A DNA stretch of 64,000 bases. Origin: Moraxellaceae bacterium (GTDB lineage Bacteria; Pseudomonadota; Gammaproteobacteria; Burkholderiales; Rhodocyclaceae). The notes under the pieces are model-generated. The model did no database searches. It had not been told where the DNA came from and saw only the letters and a list, made by a program, of their open reading frames with translations. Positions 17,219 through 25,556 of this stretch are shown piece after piece (the first letter of the stretch is position 1; every line of letters begins with the position of its first letter). The DNA lies in contig JAVHYF010000008.1 in the NCBI GenBank assembly GCA_031119205.1, positions 1 through 64,000 on the forward strand, read 5' to 3'. The translations under genes were made by a program, and so were the position numbers.

Positions 17219-20049
17219 CCGCCAGCGAGCAGGACCCAGGCAGGGCGGACATGACATCCGCAAACGACGCGGCAGCCGACCGGCCGGTACGCTTCCGTCG
17301 CTTCCGGCTGTTTCCATCGCAACGCCTGTTGCTCGACGAGCAGCGTCCGTTGCATCTGAGCCGTCGCACCATCGATCTGCTGATCCTGCTGGTGCGGCAC
17401 GCCGGACGGCCGGTGGCGGCCGCGACCGCGCTCGCCGAGGTGTGGCCGGACCTGCCCGCCGAACAGGTGCGGATCGACGATCACGTCGCAGCGCTCAACC
17501 AGTGCCTGCAGGAAGATGGCCCGGCCGGCCCCTGCATCGAGACGACCGGAGACGGTAGCTACCGCTTCAGCGCACGGGTGGAAGACGGCGACGCCACGCT
17601 GGCCGACGGCGTGGTCTTCCGCGGCTTTCCGCTGCAGCGCCCCTACCCGCTGATCGGCAGCGAGGAAGCGATCGCCAACCTGACGCTGCGGACCATGGAC
17701 CAGCGCCTGATCACCGTCAGCGGGCCGGCCGGCATCGGCAAGACCTCCATCGCGATCGCAGTCGCCCGCCGCGCGGCGCCGTGTTTTGCGGATGGCATCA
17801 ACTTCGTCGACCTCGCGCCGCTGTCCGACACCACGCTGCTGCCCAGCGCGATTGCCCAGGTGCTGGGCGTCAACGCCGTGAAGGACAATCCACTCGAAAG
17901 CCTGGTGGACTTCCTGCGCGGCAAGCGCGTGCTGATCGTCCTCGACAACTGCGAGCACCTGCTGGCCGCGTCGGCGCGCGCCGCCGCCTTCCTGCTGGAT
18001 GCGGTGGATGGACTGCACCTGCTGGCCACCAGTCGCGCACCGCTGCGCATCAAGGGCGAGTACCTCCACCCGGTAGGGCCGATGGAGTTGCCACCGCCAG
18101 AGTCCGTGCTCACCGCCACGGAGGCCCTGCACTTTCCTGCGGTGCGCCTGTTCGTGGAGCGCGCCAGCGGCAGTGTCGGCAGCTTCGCGCTGACCGATGC
18201 GGACACCACGGCAGTGGTCGACATCTGTCGTCGCCTGGACGGCATCCCGCTCGCCATCGAACTCGCCGCTGCACGCATCGAGCACCTGGGCGTAAACGGC
18301 TTGCTGGAGCAGATCCGCGCGCACCTGCTGCAAGTCACCAGCAGGACGCGCTACAGCCTGGGGCGGCACCAGGCGCTCAGCGCCGCCCTCGACTGGAGCT
18401 ACCGCCTGCTGCCCGCGCAGGAGCAGGCCATGCTGCACCGGCTCGCCGCCTTCCGCGGTCGCTTCACGCTGGAAGCCGCGGCCATCGTGGCCGGCCTGCC
18501 GGTGATGACGCGGCAGGAGACGGACGCGCTGGTGGTCAGCCTGGCGGCGAAGTCCCTGCTCGCCATCGAGGTCCTCGACGATCTCATCCACTACCACCTT
18601 TTCGAGACCACGCGCGAGTACGCGTTCTCCAAACTGGCCGACGACCCCGTCCACGAAGAGACGCTGCAACGCCATGCCCGCCACGTTCACCAGCGCGTGA
18701 TGAACGCCGAGGCAGACTGGGCGAGAATGACGCCTGCATCCTGGCGGGCCACCTACGGGCTGCTGCTCGACGAGATCCGCGCCGCGCTGGACTGGTGCTT
18801 CTCGCCGGACGGCGATGCACGACTTGGCGTGGAGATCAGCGCCGACGCCGCCCCCATCGTCGAGCAGTTCTCGCTGGTCGCGGAGTTCCGCCTGCGGCTG
18901 GAGAAGGCCATCGAAGTCGAGGCCACGCTGGTGCCACGCTCGCCGGTGCTGGAACTACGCCTGAGCGGCCTGCTCGGCGATTTCACGCAGCAGAGCAATG
19001 CCGACCCGCAGGTCTCCATCACCTGGACGCGGCGTGCGCTGGAGCTGGCCTACCAGGTCGGCGATCCACGCCACCTTGTGTTGCCACTGCTCGGCAACTG
19101 GGTTGTCGCGATGGTCGGCGGCGACTATCCGACCGCGCTGCGACTGGGCAATCGCCTGAAGGAATGCGGCGACGTGCTGGGCGACCCGCTGGTGAGCTTC
19201 GTCGGCCTGCGCAGCCTGGCGCAGGCGCATCACTTCCTCGCCCACCACGCCACCTGCCGCTCGATGGTGGCTGCGGTGCTGTCGCACCCGCGCGTGAAGT
19301 ACCCGCTCAGCATGCTGCCCGGCCCCATCGACGTGCGCTGCTCGATGCGCATCCTGCTGGCCCGCACGCAATGGATCGAGGGCTTCCCGGAGCAGGCACG
19401 GCGGACCGCGGAAGAGGCCGTGGAGTACGCCCTGCAGGACCGCAACAGCGCACTGTGCCAGGTGCTCGCGCTGGGCGTCATTCCGGTGGCGATGTGGCGC
19501 GGCGACGACGAATGGGCGGCGCAGAACGTGCGCTGGTTGATTGCCCACTGCACCGAACACCAGCAGGCCTACTGGCTGGGCTGGGGTCATCTCTACGCCG
19601 AGGTCCTCAACATGCGCCAGGGCGGCGCCGGCGGCCTGTCCACTGCAAGGGGCATCCAGCAGGACATGATGTTCACGCTGAGCGAAACCTATCCCGGCGC
19701 CGAGACCCTGTGTCGCGTCGAGGACGGCCTGGTGGCCTGGTGCGGGCCGGAGGCCATGCGGCTGCATGGCGAGGCGGTGCTGGACAACGAACACGGCATC
19801 CTGAGCATGGCGGATGCCGAGGCCACCGCGGAGAGCTGGTTCCAGCGTTCGATGACGATGGCAAGTCAGCAGTCCGCCCGCAGCTGGATGCTGCGCACCG
19901 CCATGAGCCAGGCCCGCCTGCGCCAACGCCAGCAACGCGATGCCGAGGGCGCAGCCCTGCTGGCCCCGGTGCTGGCGGGCTTCAGCGAAGGCTTCGAGAC
20001 GGAAGACCTGCAGCGCGCACGGGCACTGCTGGCGATGCTGGCGCCCTGA
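17215..20049 (+). CDS. Winged-helix STAND ATPase regulator, copy 3
   Basis: 944 residues from the ATG that overlaps the stop of copy 2 (ATGA at 17215-17218); a longer in-frame reading starting inside copy 2 is not credible. N-terminal degenerate winged helix (FRRFRLFPSQRLLLDEQ), ATPase with P-loop GPAGIGKTS near residue 170, VLIVLDNCEHLLAA and LATSRAPLRIKGE, then a long TPR-like region to the end. Lengths and domain order match copy 2 closely. Its inferred partner proteins are the two upstream paralogues. Confidence 0.85.
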   Translation: MTASEQDPGRADMTSANDAAADRPVRFRRFRLFPSQRLLLDEQRPLHLSRRTIDLLILLVRHAGRPVAAATALAEVWPDLPAEQVRIDDHVAALNQCLQEDGPAGPCIETTGDGSYRFSARVEDGDATLADGVVFRGFPLQRPYPLIGSEEAIANLTLRTMDQRLITVSGPAGIGKTSIAIAVARRAAPCFADGINFVDLAPLSDTTLLPSAIAQVLGVNAVKDNPLESLVDFLRGKRVLIVLDNCEHLLAASARAAAFLLDAVDGLHLLATSRAPLRIKGEYLHPVGPMELPPPESVLTATEALHFPAVRLFVERASGSVGSFALTDADTTAVVDICRRLDGIPLAIELAAARIEHLGVNGLLEQIRAHLLQVTSRTRYSLGRHQALSAALDWSYRLLPAQEQAMLHRLAAFRGRFTLEAAAIVAGLPVMTRQETDALVVSLAAKSLLAIEVLDDLIHYHLFETTREYAFSKLADDPVHEETLQRHARHVHQRVMNAEADWARMTPASWRATYGLLLDEIRAALDWCFSPDGDARLGVEISADAAPIVEQFSLVAEFRLRLEKAIEVEATLVPRSPVLELRLSGLLGDFTQQSNADPQVSITWTRRALELAYQVGDPRHLVLPLLGNWVVAMVGGDYPTALRLGNRLKECGDVLGDPLVSFVGLRSLAQAHHFLAHHATCRSMVAAVLSHPRVKYPLSMLPGPIDVRCSMRILLARTQWIEGFPEQARRTAEEAVEYALQDRNSALCQVLALGVIPVAMWRGDDEWAAQNVRWLIAHCTEHQQAYWLGWGHLYAEVLNMRQGGAGGLSTARGIQQDMMFTLSETYPGAETLCRVEDGLVAWCGPEAMRLHGEAVLDNEHGILSMADAEATAESWFQRSMTMASQQSARSWMLRTAMSQARLRQRQQRDAEGAALLAPVLAGFSEGFETEDLQRARALLAMLAP

Positions 20050-20100
20050 GTCGCGGATTGCCGCTCAACGGCACCTGACAACAGGGCAGCGAGTCAGGGT

Positions 20101-21438
20101 TCAGGCAACCGCCTGCCGCGCAGCACCGCGCGGCGCAATGCTGAGCAGGGCCAGGGTAGCGATCAGCGAGGCGGCAATCACCACGAACATCGTCTGCGGC
20201 CCGCTGTTGCGCAGCAGGGGCACCAGCAGCAAGGGCGCGATGGCGGCACCGAGGCGGTTCAGTGCCCAGCAGCCGGCAATCGCCGCGGCGCGCCCCTGGG
20301 TGGGCACCAGCTCGGCACCGTAGACGTTGATCGAAGGCACGTACAGCGCGCCGAACAGCGAGAACAGGATGCTCGCCGCCACCAGCCCGCCCGGGCTGTC
20401 CCAGGTGATGAAGGCCCAGCCGGCGCCGAGCATGGCCACCGCGCAGGCCGCCATGGCGACACGCCGTTCCATGCGGTCCACCACGAAAGCAGCGGCCAGC
20501 GTGCCGACCACCGGCCCGAAGGACGAGAACGCTACGTAGAGCAGGGAGTCCTGCAGGCGGAAGCCCTTGCCGACCAGCAGCGCACCGCTGAGCAGCGGGA
20601 AGGCCACCGTGGACCACGGGCTGAGGAAGAATAAAGCCGCCACCAGCGACAGGCGACTACGCCCGTTTGCCGGCTCCGCGGGCGGCGGCACCAGCCGGGT
20701 GACCGACGCCGCAGCAGCCTGCAGGGGACGCGAGCGCAGGAAACGCTCACCGGCCGCCAGCGCCTCCTGCTCGCGTCCGCGCGCGAGCAACCAACGCGGC
20801 GACTCGGGCAGCTTGCGGAACAGCGCGGCCACCAGCAATGCACCGAGGCCGCCAGCGAACAGGCCCCAGCGCCATGCGTCGACGCCGAGCGGCTGCACCG
20901 GCATGAGGGCGCGCACCATCAGCACCCCCAGCGGTGGCCCCAGCGAGGCGAAGGCCACCACCACGAAGATGAGCTTGCCGCGATTGAGCGGCGGCAGCAG
21001 GTCGGTGAGGTAGGCGATCATCAGCGGCGGAAACGCGCCCAGCGCGATGCCGGAGATGACCCTGCACACCGTCAGCCAGAACACGTCCGGACTCGCGGCG
21101 GCACAGAAGGAGGACACGGCCAGCAACAGCAGCACACCGCTGAGGCACAGGCGGCGGCCGACGCGATCGGCCAGCCGGCCCAGCAAGGGCGCCCCGGCCA
21201 CGGCGCCGATGTACACCGCCGCCAGCAGCCATGAGAGTTGCGTCGCATCCACCGCATGAGGCGGCGCGGAGAACACCGCGGACATCACGCTGCCCAGCGC
21301 GATCTCCATCAGGTCGAAAGCGAAACCCGAGGCACACACCACCATGACCAGCAGGTGCATGCGGGTGAGGGGCAGGCGGTCGAGACGCGCAACGAGTTCG
21401 TTCGTCGCGCCGGTGGCGGGGCCTGCGGTGGCGGGCAT
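20101..21438 (-). CDS. MFS transporter, sugar-acid/aromatic-acid type
   Basis: 445 residues, about 12 membrane helices. The start at 21438 (MPATAGPATG) has AGGAG just upstream; the reading from 21543 does not. GRLADRVGRRLCLSG is the MFS loop 2-3 motif, and FDLMEIALGSVMSAVF plus LPESPRWLLARGR fit the metabolite:H+ symporter group (sugar porter or AAHS-like). Substrate unknown. It is convergent with the STAND operon and lies downstream of rquA on the same strand, separated by 240 bases. Confidence 0.8.
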   Translation of the reverse strand: MPATAGPATGATNELVARLDRLPLTRMHLLVMVVCASGFAFDLMEIALGSVMSAVFSAPPHAVDATQLSWLLAAVYIGAVAGAPLLGRLADRVGRRLCLSGVLLLLAVSSFCAAASPDVFWLTVCRVISGIALGAFPPLMIAYLTDLLPPLNRGKLIFVVVAFASLGPPLGVLMVRALMPVQPLGVDAWRWGLFAGGLGALLVAALFRKLPESPRWLLARGREQEALAAGERFLRSRPLQAAAASVTRLVPPPAEPANGRSRLSLVAALFFLSPWSTVAFPLLSGALLVGKGFRLQDSLLYVAFSSFGPVVGTLAAAFVVDRMERRVAMAACAVAMLGAGWAFITWDSPGGLVAASILFSLFGALYVPSINVYGAELVPTQGRAAAIAGCWALNRLGAAIAPLLLVPLLRNSGPQTMFVVIAASLIATLALLSIAPRGAARQAVA

Positions 21439-21678
21439 GGGGGCTCCTGTAGCCTCCCGCACGTCATCGCGATGTGCGCAGCGCAACCGCGCCGTGCAGG
21501 GTCCTGGTCCGGGAAGGCTAGCGGCTTGCGCGTCGGCCGCCAACAGGTGACTGGCCTAGCCTGCCGCCCGCCACAGGTCGCAGGTCCGCCTGTTCCCTAA
21601 GGCATAGGCACCGGCATGCACGATGGCATCACGGTGACGGCCGGTGCCCCGCACCGTGGCCGTCACGCCGGCTCCGGG

Positions 21679-22461
21679 TCAGGCCTTGCGACGACGCACG
21701 CTGACGATCTGGTAGACGCCACCGAAGACGGTGCGCTTCTCCCAGGTGTAGTCCTGCGGATAGGTCGCGTAGTACGACAGCTCGTTCTTCCACACCGCGT
21801 GGGCGAAGGGTTCCAGCAGGCGGTTCACCACGGCCAGCACCGGCTTGAGCGGATGCCACCAGGCGGGCTTGTGGTAGTCGACGAAGAGCGCCTCGCCGTC
21901 TTCCGGCAGTTGCGCCAGCATGTTGTCGACGATGCGCTGTTTCCAGGCGTCCGGCACTTCGTGCAGCAGGAAGAAGCTGCAGATCAGGTCGCAGCTGCCG
22001 GGCGCGCGGAAGCTGGCGGCGTCCGCCCACTCGGTCTGCGCCCAGGGCATGTCGTCCAGCTTCTTGCGGGCGTGGCGCAGCTGCACCGGCGTCACATCGG
22101 TCAGCACGAAATCGCCATCAGGGCCGACACGCTTCGCCGCACGGCGCACCAGGTCGCCATACACGTGGGCAACCTGCCATACCCGCATGCCGGGGCGGAT
22201 GCGCTCCAGATAGGCGCGCATCAGACGCTGGTCGTTGCCGAACAGCAGGGTCTTCACCACGATGTTGCGATCCAGCCAGCGGACGTTGCGCGGGCTGACG
22301 TATGCCCAGTCGTAAACCTCGTTCATGTAGACGGGCAGGTCCGGATCGTTGGCGGCGTCACGGACCGGGCTGGCAGTACCAGCAAGTGCTCGGGCATGGG
22401 CGATGTCCTGGGCTTCTGTATAGGGCGACTTCATTGTCGCTTCGTTGGCAGCAAACTGCAT
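21679..22461 (-). CDS. rquA: Rhodoquinone biosynthesis protein RquA
   Basis: 260 residues. Methyltransferase-like protein matching RquA, which converts ubiquinone to rhodoquinone for fumarate-based anaerobic respiration. Characteristic segments are VYMNEVYDWAYVSPRNVRWL and FFLLHEVPDAWK. Motif I, which in ordinary SAM methyltransferases is an acidic residue followed by a Gly-rich loop, reads VWQVAHVYGD (residues 94-103); I recall a similar non-acidic motif I in published RquA. AAGGA five bases before the ATG supports the start. Neighbouring hemN and usp and the FNR box fit anaerobic use. Confidence 0.82.
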   Translation of the reverse strand: MQFAANEATMKSPYTEAQDIAHARALAGTASPVRDAANDPDLPVYMNEVYDWAYVSPRNVRWLDRNIVVKTLLFGNDQRLMRAYLERIRPGMRVWQVAHVYGDLVRRAAKRVGPDGDFVLTDVTPVQLRHARKKLDDMPWAQTEWADAASFRAPGSCDLICSFFLLHEVPDAWKQRIVDNMLAQLPEDGEALFVDYHKPAWWHPLKPVLAVVNRLLEPFAHAVWKNELSYYATYPQDYTWEKRTVFGGVYQIVSVRRRKA

Positions 22462-22546
22462 CTTCTTCCTTCAGTCGTTACGGATCCGTTGCGGCGGGCG
22501 TCGTCACCCGCGATACCAATACAAATTCCAATGCCAATGCGTTGGC

Positions 22547-23965
22547 CTACAGCACGCGCGAGAACTTCACCCTGTCCTGCGCATGCTGCAGATGTCTGTC
22601 GAACACCATGGCGATGGCACGCACCACGTACCAGCCCTGCGGCGTCACGGTGATCCACTCCTTGTCGATCTCCACCAGTCCCATGTCGCGATAGGCGCGC
22701 AGCTCGGCCATCTCGTGCGCGAAGTGGCGGTGGAAGTCGACCAGGTGGGCCACCTCGATGGCCTCGAAGGACACGCAGCCCTGGCACATCAGCGCCATGA
22801 TGATGGCGCGGCGCATGAGGTCCTCGCCGTTCAGCTCGATGCCCTTCATCACCGGCAGGCGGCCCTGGCCCAGCAGCTCGCGGTACTCGCTGAGCGTGCG
22901 GGCGTTCTGGGCGTAGGTCGGGCCGATCTTGCCGATGGCCGACACGCCCAGGCCGATGAGGTCGCCATCCGGCTGGTCGGTGTAGCCCTGGAAGTTGCGC
23001 TTCAACAGCCCCTGGCGCTTGGCCTGGGTGAGCGAATCTTCCGGTAGCGCGAAGTGGTCCATGCCGATGTATTCGTAGCCAGCGTCCTGCAGCACGAAGA
23101 TGGCCTGGTGCAGCATCTTCAGCTTGCTCTCCGCGTCGGGCAGTTCGGCGGCGTCGATGCGCCGCTGTGGCTTGAAGCGGGCCGGCAGGTGCGCGTAGCC
23201 GTACAGCGCGATGCGATCCGGCCGCAGCTCGCGCAAGGTGGCAAGCGTCTGTGCGAAAGAGGTGGCGGTCTGCCGGGGCAGGCCGTAGATGAGATCGACG
23301 TTGGTCGAGCGGAAGCCGGCCTCGCGGGCGGCCTGCACCACGGCGAACACCTGCTCGGTGGACTGCACGCGGTGCACGGCCTGCTGCACGTCGGGGTCGA
23401 AGTCCTGCACGCCGAAGCTGACACGGTTGAAGCCCAGCTGTGCCAGCGCACGCACGCGTTCGCGGTCCACGGTGCGCGGGTCTACCTCGATGGAACGCTC
23501 GCCTTCCACGTCCAGGCGGAAGTGCTCGCCCATCATCACCATCAGGCGATGCAGCGATTCGTCATCCAGGAATGTGGGCGAGCCACCTCCCAGATGCAGG
23601 CGCGATACCGACAGGCGGCTACCCAGCAGGCGCTGGTAGATGTCCAGCTCGCGGCGCAGGTCGTCCAGATAGGCGACGCCCTTGCTGTAGTCCCGGGTGA
23701 TGATCTTGTTGCAGGCGCAGTAGTGGCACAGCGATGCGCAGAACGGCACATGCACGTACACACCGGCCGGTGGCGGCGGTGTGCCGAGGCGGCGCGCATG
23801 CAGCCAGCTCTCCAGCGCCTCGCCATCGAAGGCCTCGATGAAACGGTCCGCCGTCGGGTAGGAGGTGTAACGCGGCCCCGGTACGTCGAACTGCCGCAAC
23901 AGCGACAGGGGAAGCTCCGCCACCGGGGCGGACGCCGTCACGGGGACATCCGCCCTGGTTCTCAC
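22547..23965 (-). CDS. hemN: Oxygen-independent coproporphyrinogen III oxidase
   Basis: 472 residues from a GTG at 23965 with GAGGA upstream. Radical SAM enzyme that makes protoporphyrinogen IX without oxygen. The HemN cysteine pattern is C76, C80, C83 and C85 in PFCASLCHYCAC. RYTSYPTADRF near the N-terminus and GMDHFALPEDSL later are family hallmarks. Its start lies 9 bases after the usp stop, so it is probably transcribed from the FNR-type promoter upstream of usp. Confidence 0.95.
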   Translation of the reverse strand: MRTRADVPVTASAPVAELPLSLLRQFDVPGPRYTSYPTADRFIEAFDGEALESWLHARRLGTPPPPAGVYVHVPFCASLCHYCACNKIITRDYSKGVAYLDDLRRELDIYQRLLGSRLSVSRLHLGGGSPTFLDDESLHRLMVMMGEHFRLDVEGERSIEVDPRTVDRERVRALAQLGFNRVSFGVQDFDPDVQQAVHRVQSTEQVFAVVQAAREAGFRSTNVDLIYGLPRQTATSFAQTLATLRELRPDRIALYGYAHLPARFKPQRRIDAAELPDAESKLKMLHQAIFVLQDAGYEYIGMDHFALPEDSLTQAKRQGLLKRNFQGYTDQPDGDLIGLGVSAIGKIGPTYAQNARTLSEYRELLGQGRLPVMKGIELNGEDLMRRAIIMALMCQGCVSFEAIEVAHLVDFHRHFAHEMAELRAYRDMGLVEIDKEWITVTPQGWYVVRAIAMVFDRHLQHAQDRVKFSRVL

Positions 23966-23974
23966 GGCGCGTCC

Positions 23975-24433
23975 TCAGTGGATGGCCGTCTGCGGCCGCA
24001 GGACCAGCACGGGCGTCGCGCAGTGCGTCAGCACCTTCTGCGCCTGCGAGCCGTACAACAGGCCGGCAATGCCGCTGCGACCGTGCGAGGCCATGGCGAT
24101 CAGGTCGCACGCCTCATCACGCGCGGTGGCAATGATGTCCTGCCAGGGCTCGTCGCTGACCGCGGTGCAGACGTCGCATTCGACGCCGGCATTCTCGACC
24201 GCAGCGCGGGCTTCGCTCAGGATGACGTTGGCTTCCGCCGCCGTCTTGCGCAGGAAGTCCTGTTTGTAGATATCGACCATCACGGCTTCGCCACGCGGCA
24301 GCTTCGGCGGGGCCGGCTGTACGTAGAGCAGCGAAACACGTGCGCCGATATTCGCGGCCAGTTGAGCCGCTTCGAGTACGCCCGCATGGGACAATTCAGA
24401 TCCGTCTGTGGGCACCAACAGATGCTTGTACAT
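23975..24433 (-). CDS. Universal stress protein, UspA family
   Basis: 152 residues, typical single-domain length. The N-terminus MYKHLLVPTDGSELSHAG and the ATP-binding motif HGRSGIAGLLYGS (G-x2-G-x9-G-S/T type) are present, so it probably binds ATP. First gene of the set usp, hemN, rquA. A perfect FNR-type box and a matching -10 element lie upstream, so induction at low oxygen is likely. Confidence 0.93.
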   Translation of the reverse strand: MYKHLLVPTDGSELSHAGVLEAAQLAANIGARVSLLYVQPAPPKLPRGEAVMVDIYKQDFLRKTAAEANVILSEARAAVENAGVECDVCTAVSDEPWQDIIATARDEACDLIAMASHGRSGIAGLLYGSQAQKVLTHCATPVLVLRPQTAIH

Positions 24434-24470
24434 GGTGAGCCTCCTTGTTGTGCTCGTTTTCCATGTACGT

Positions 24471-24512
24471 AGCCTAGGCGCCCATTCCGGCCCCCGTGTT
24501 GATACGGATCAA
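24471..24512 (-). promoter_or_regulatory. FNR/Anr-type box and promoter for usp-hemN
   Basis: TTGATACGGATCAA at 24499-24512 is a perfect match to the FNR consensus TTGAT-N4-ATCAA. On the minus strand TAGGCT (24476-24471) is a plausible -10 hexamer. The spacing puts the box centre about 41.5 bases before a start near 24464, the standard class II activation geometry. The usp ATG is at 24433, leaving a leader of about 30 bases. Confidence 0.8.
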
Positions 24513-24607
24513 GCGGCCTCCGGGACCATCATTCATGTTGGTATTACCCGGAGAAACCGCTTTGATGGTGATCGCAGTGCCCGCGCTGCGGGCCCGCGAT
24601 CCAGCGC

Positions 24608-25051
24608 TCAATACTCCGTCACGCTGTTGTTGCCGACGCGCACGCGGTCGCCGACGCTGAGGCCGGTGGCCGAGCGCTGCACCACGGACTGGTAGCCGCC
24701 GTCGTCCATGCGCACGGTGATCTTGTAGGCATCCGACGGCTGGCGACGGCTGTTCTCGATGCGGTTGCCCGCGTAGGCACCGCCGGCCGCGCCCGCGATG
24801 GTGGCGGCGGTGTTGCCACTGCCCTCGCCGATCTGGTTGCCCAGCACGCCACCGATGACGGCGCCGGCCACGGTGCCGAGGCCGATGCCGTTGCGCGAAT
24901 CCTCCTGCACCATCTCGATGGACTGCACCCTGCCCGTGCCGGGACTGGCGGCCACCGCCGGGCCGGTGGGCGTGGCGCAGGCGCCGAAGAGGAAGGCGGA
25001 CGACACGATGATCGCTGCGCCTAGGTGTTTGCCGGGAAGTCTGGTGTTCAT
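24608..25051 (-). CDS. Glycine-zipper outer-membrane lipoprotein, SlyB/Pcp-like
   Basis: 147 residues. The start at 25051 has AGGAG seven bases upstream; a reading to 25207 lacks it. Lipoprotein signal with cysteine in LFGACATP. A glycine-zipper segment (GTVAGAVIGGVLGNQIG, AATIAGAAGGAYAGNRIE) is followed by a short beta domain (YKITVRMDDGGYQSVVQ). The family stabilises the outer membrane in enterobacteria; that role is inferred here. Confidence 0.88.
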   Translation of the reverse strand: MNTRLPGKHLGAAIIVSSAFLFGACATPTGPAVAASPGTGRVQSIEMVQEDSRNGIGLGTVAGAVIGGVLGNQIGEGSGNTAATIAGAAGGAYAGNRIENSRRQPSDAYKITVRMDDGGYQSVVQRSATGLSVGDRVRVGNNSVTEY

Positions 25052-25343
25052 GGCATGTCTCCTGTTTCCGGTTGTCGGTGTGTTTGTGCGGGTTGTGCGC
25101 ACGAGCCCGTGCAGGGGAGCCTCCGGTGAAGGGCGGGGCCCAGCCTCACGGGTCGGCGCACACAGGAGTTGGAGAGGGTGACCGGCAGCGGGTTTCGCCC
25201 GTGGCACAACAAGAGACGGCGCCTACCTCCGGGGGTGAGCCTGTCCTACGTGGTCACGCACCGCACCGGGGGACTGCGCAAGGCATGAAGGCCGTAAATG
25301 GCTGAGCGGGCAGCCAACCTGCCCATAAGGGAAGGGTTGGCGT

Positions 25344-25368
25344 GAAAGCCCGCTGGCAGCGGGCTTTC
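25344..25368. terminator. Terminator-like hairpin in the GGDEF-EAL leader
   Basis: GAAAGCCCGCT (25344-25354) and AGCGGGCTTTC (25358-25368) form a perfect 11-bp stem with a 3-base loop. The stem ends in CTTTC but no long T-run follows on the plus strand. It could end a leader transcript or stop antisense reading. Confidence 0.6.
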
Positions 25369-25461
25369 AGAGGGCAGCCGAGGTCGATGCCTGCGTCATT
25401 GTCGTTCAGACAAGGCGGGCTGCGTCGTTAGACCTGACAGGTGCCGGAAAGGCATGAGCCC

Positions 25462-25505
25462 GCCTGCCGACAGCGTTCCCGGGGCGGCCGGGAACTTCGG
25501 CAGGC
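25462..25505 (+). other. Nested 44-base stem-loop before the GGDEF-EAL gene
   Basis: The outer stem is GCCTGCCGA (25462-25470) with TCGGCAGGC (25497-25505). The inner stem is GTTCCCGG (25475-25482) with CCGGGAAC (25488-25495), and the loop is GGCGG. It ends 51 bases before the start codon, where it could affect translation or RNA stability. Confidence 0.55.
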
Positions 25506-25556
25506 TTGCCATGCCCGACGCATCAGTGGCAGGACGATAAAAACCGGAGGCTCGCA

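Larger units (their letters stand above)
25208..25556 (+). promoter_or_regulatory. Long structured leader region of the GGDEF-EAL gene
   Basis: About 350 bases without a gene precede the GGDEF-EAL start. Three elements follow each other: a compact segment with TCACGCAC...GCGCAAGGC...GGCC around 25250-25320, a terminator-like hairpin at 25344-25368, and a nested stem-loop at 25462-25505. GGAGG lies just before the ATG at 25557. The order (fold, terminator, fold, ribosome site) looks like a riboswitch or attenuator, but I cannot confirm a known class. Confidence 0.4.

Noticed and set aside
14246-17317. A 1023-residue open frame on the minus strand
   Set aside because: It lies opposite the STAND regulator genes, is rich in Gly, Arg, Gln and His with no domain, and arises from GC-rich codon use on the other strand.
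25240-25330. A confident c-di-GMP-I (GEMM) riboswitch call
   Set aside because: Short strings agree, but the conserved AGGGCAAACC portion and the second stem receptor are not clearly present. Kept only as a structured-leader finding.
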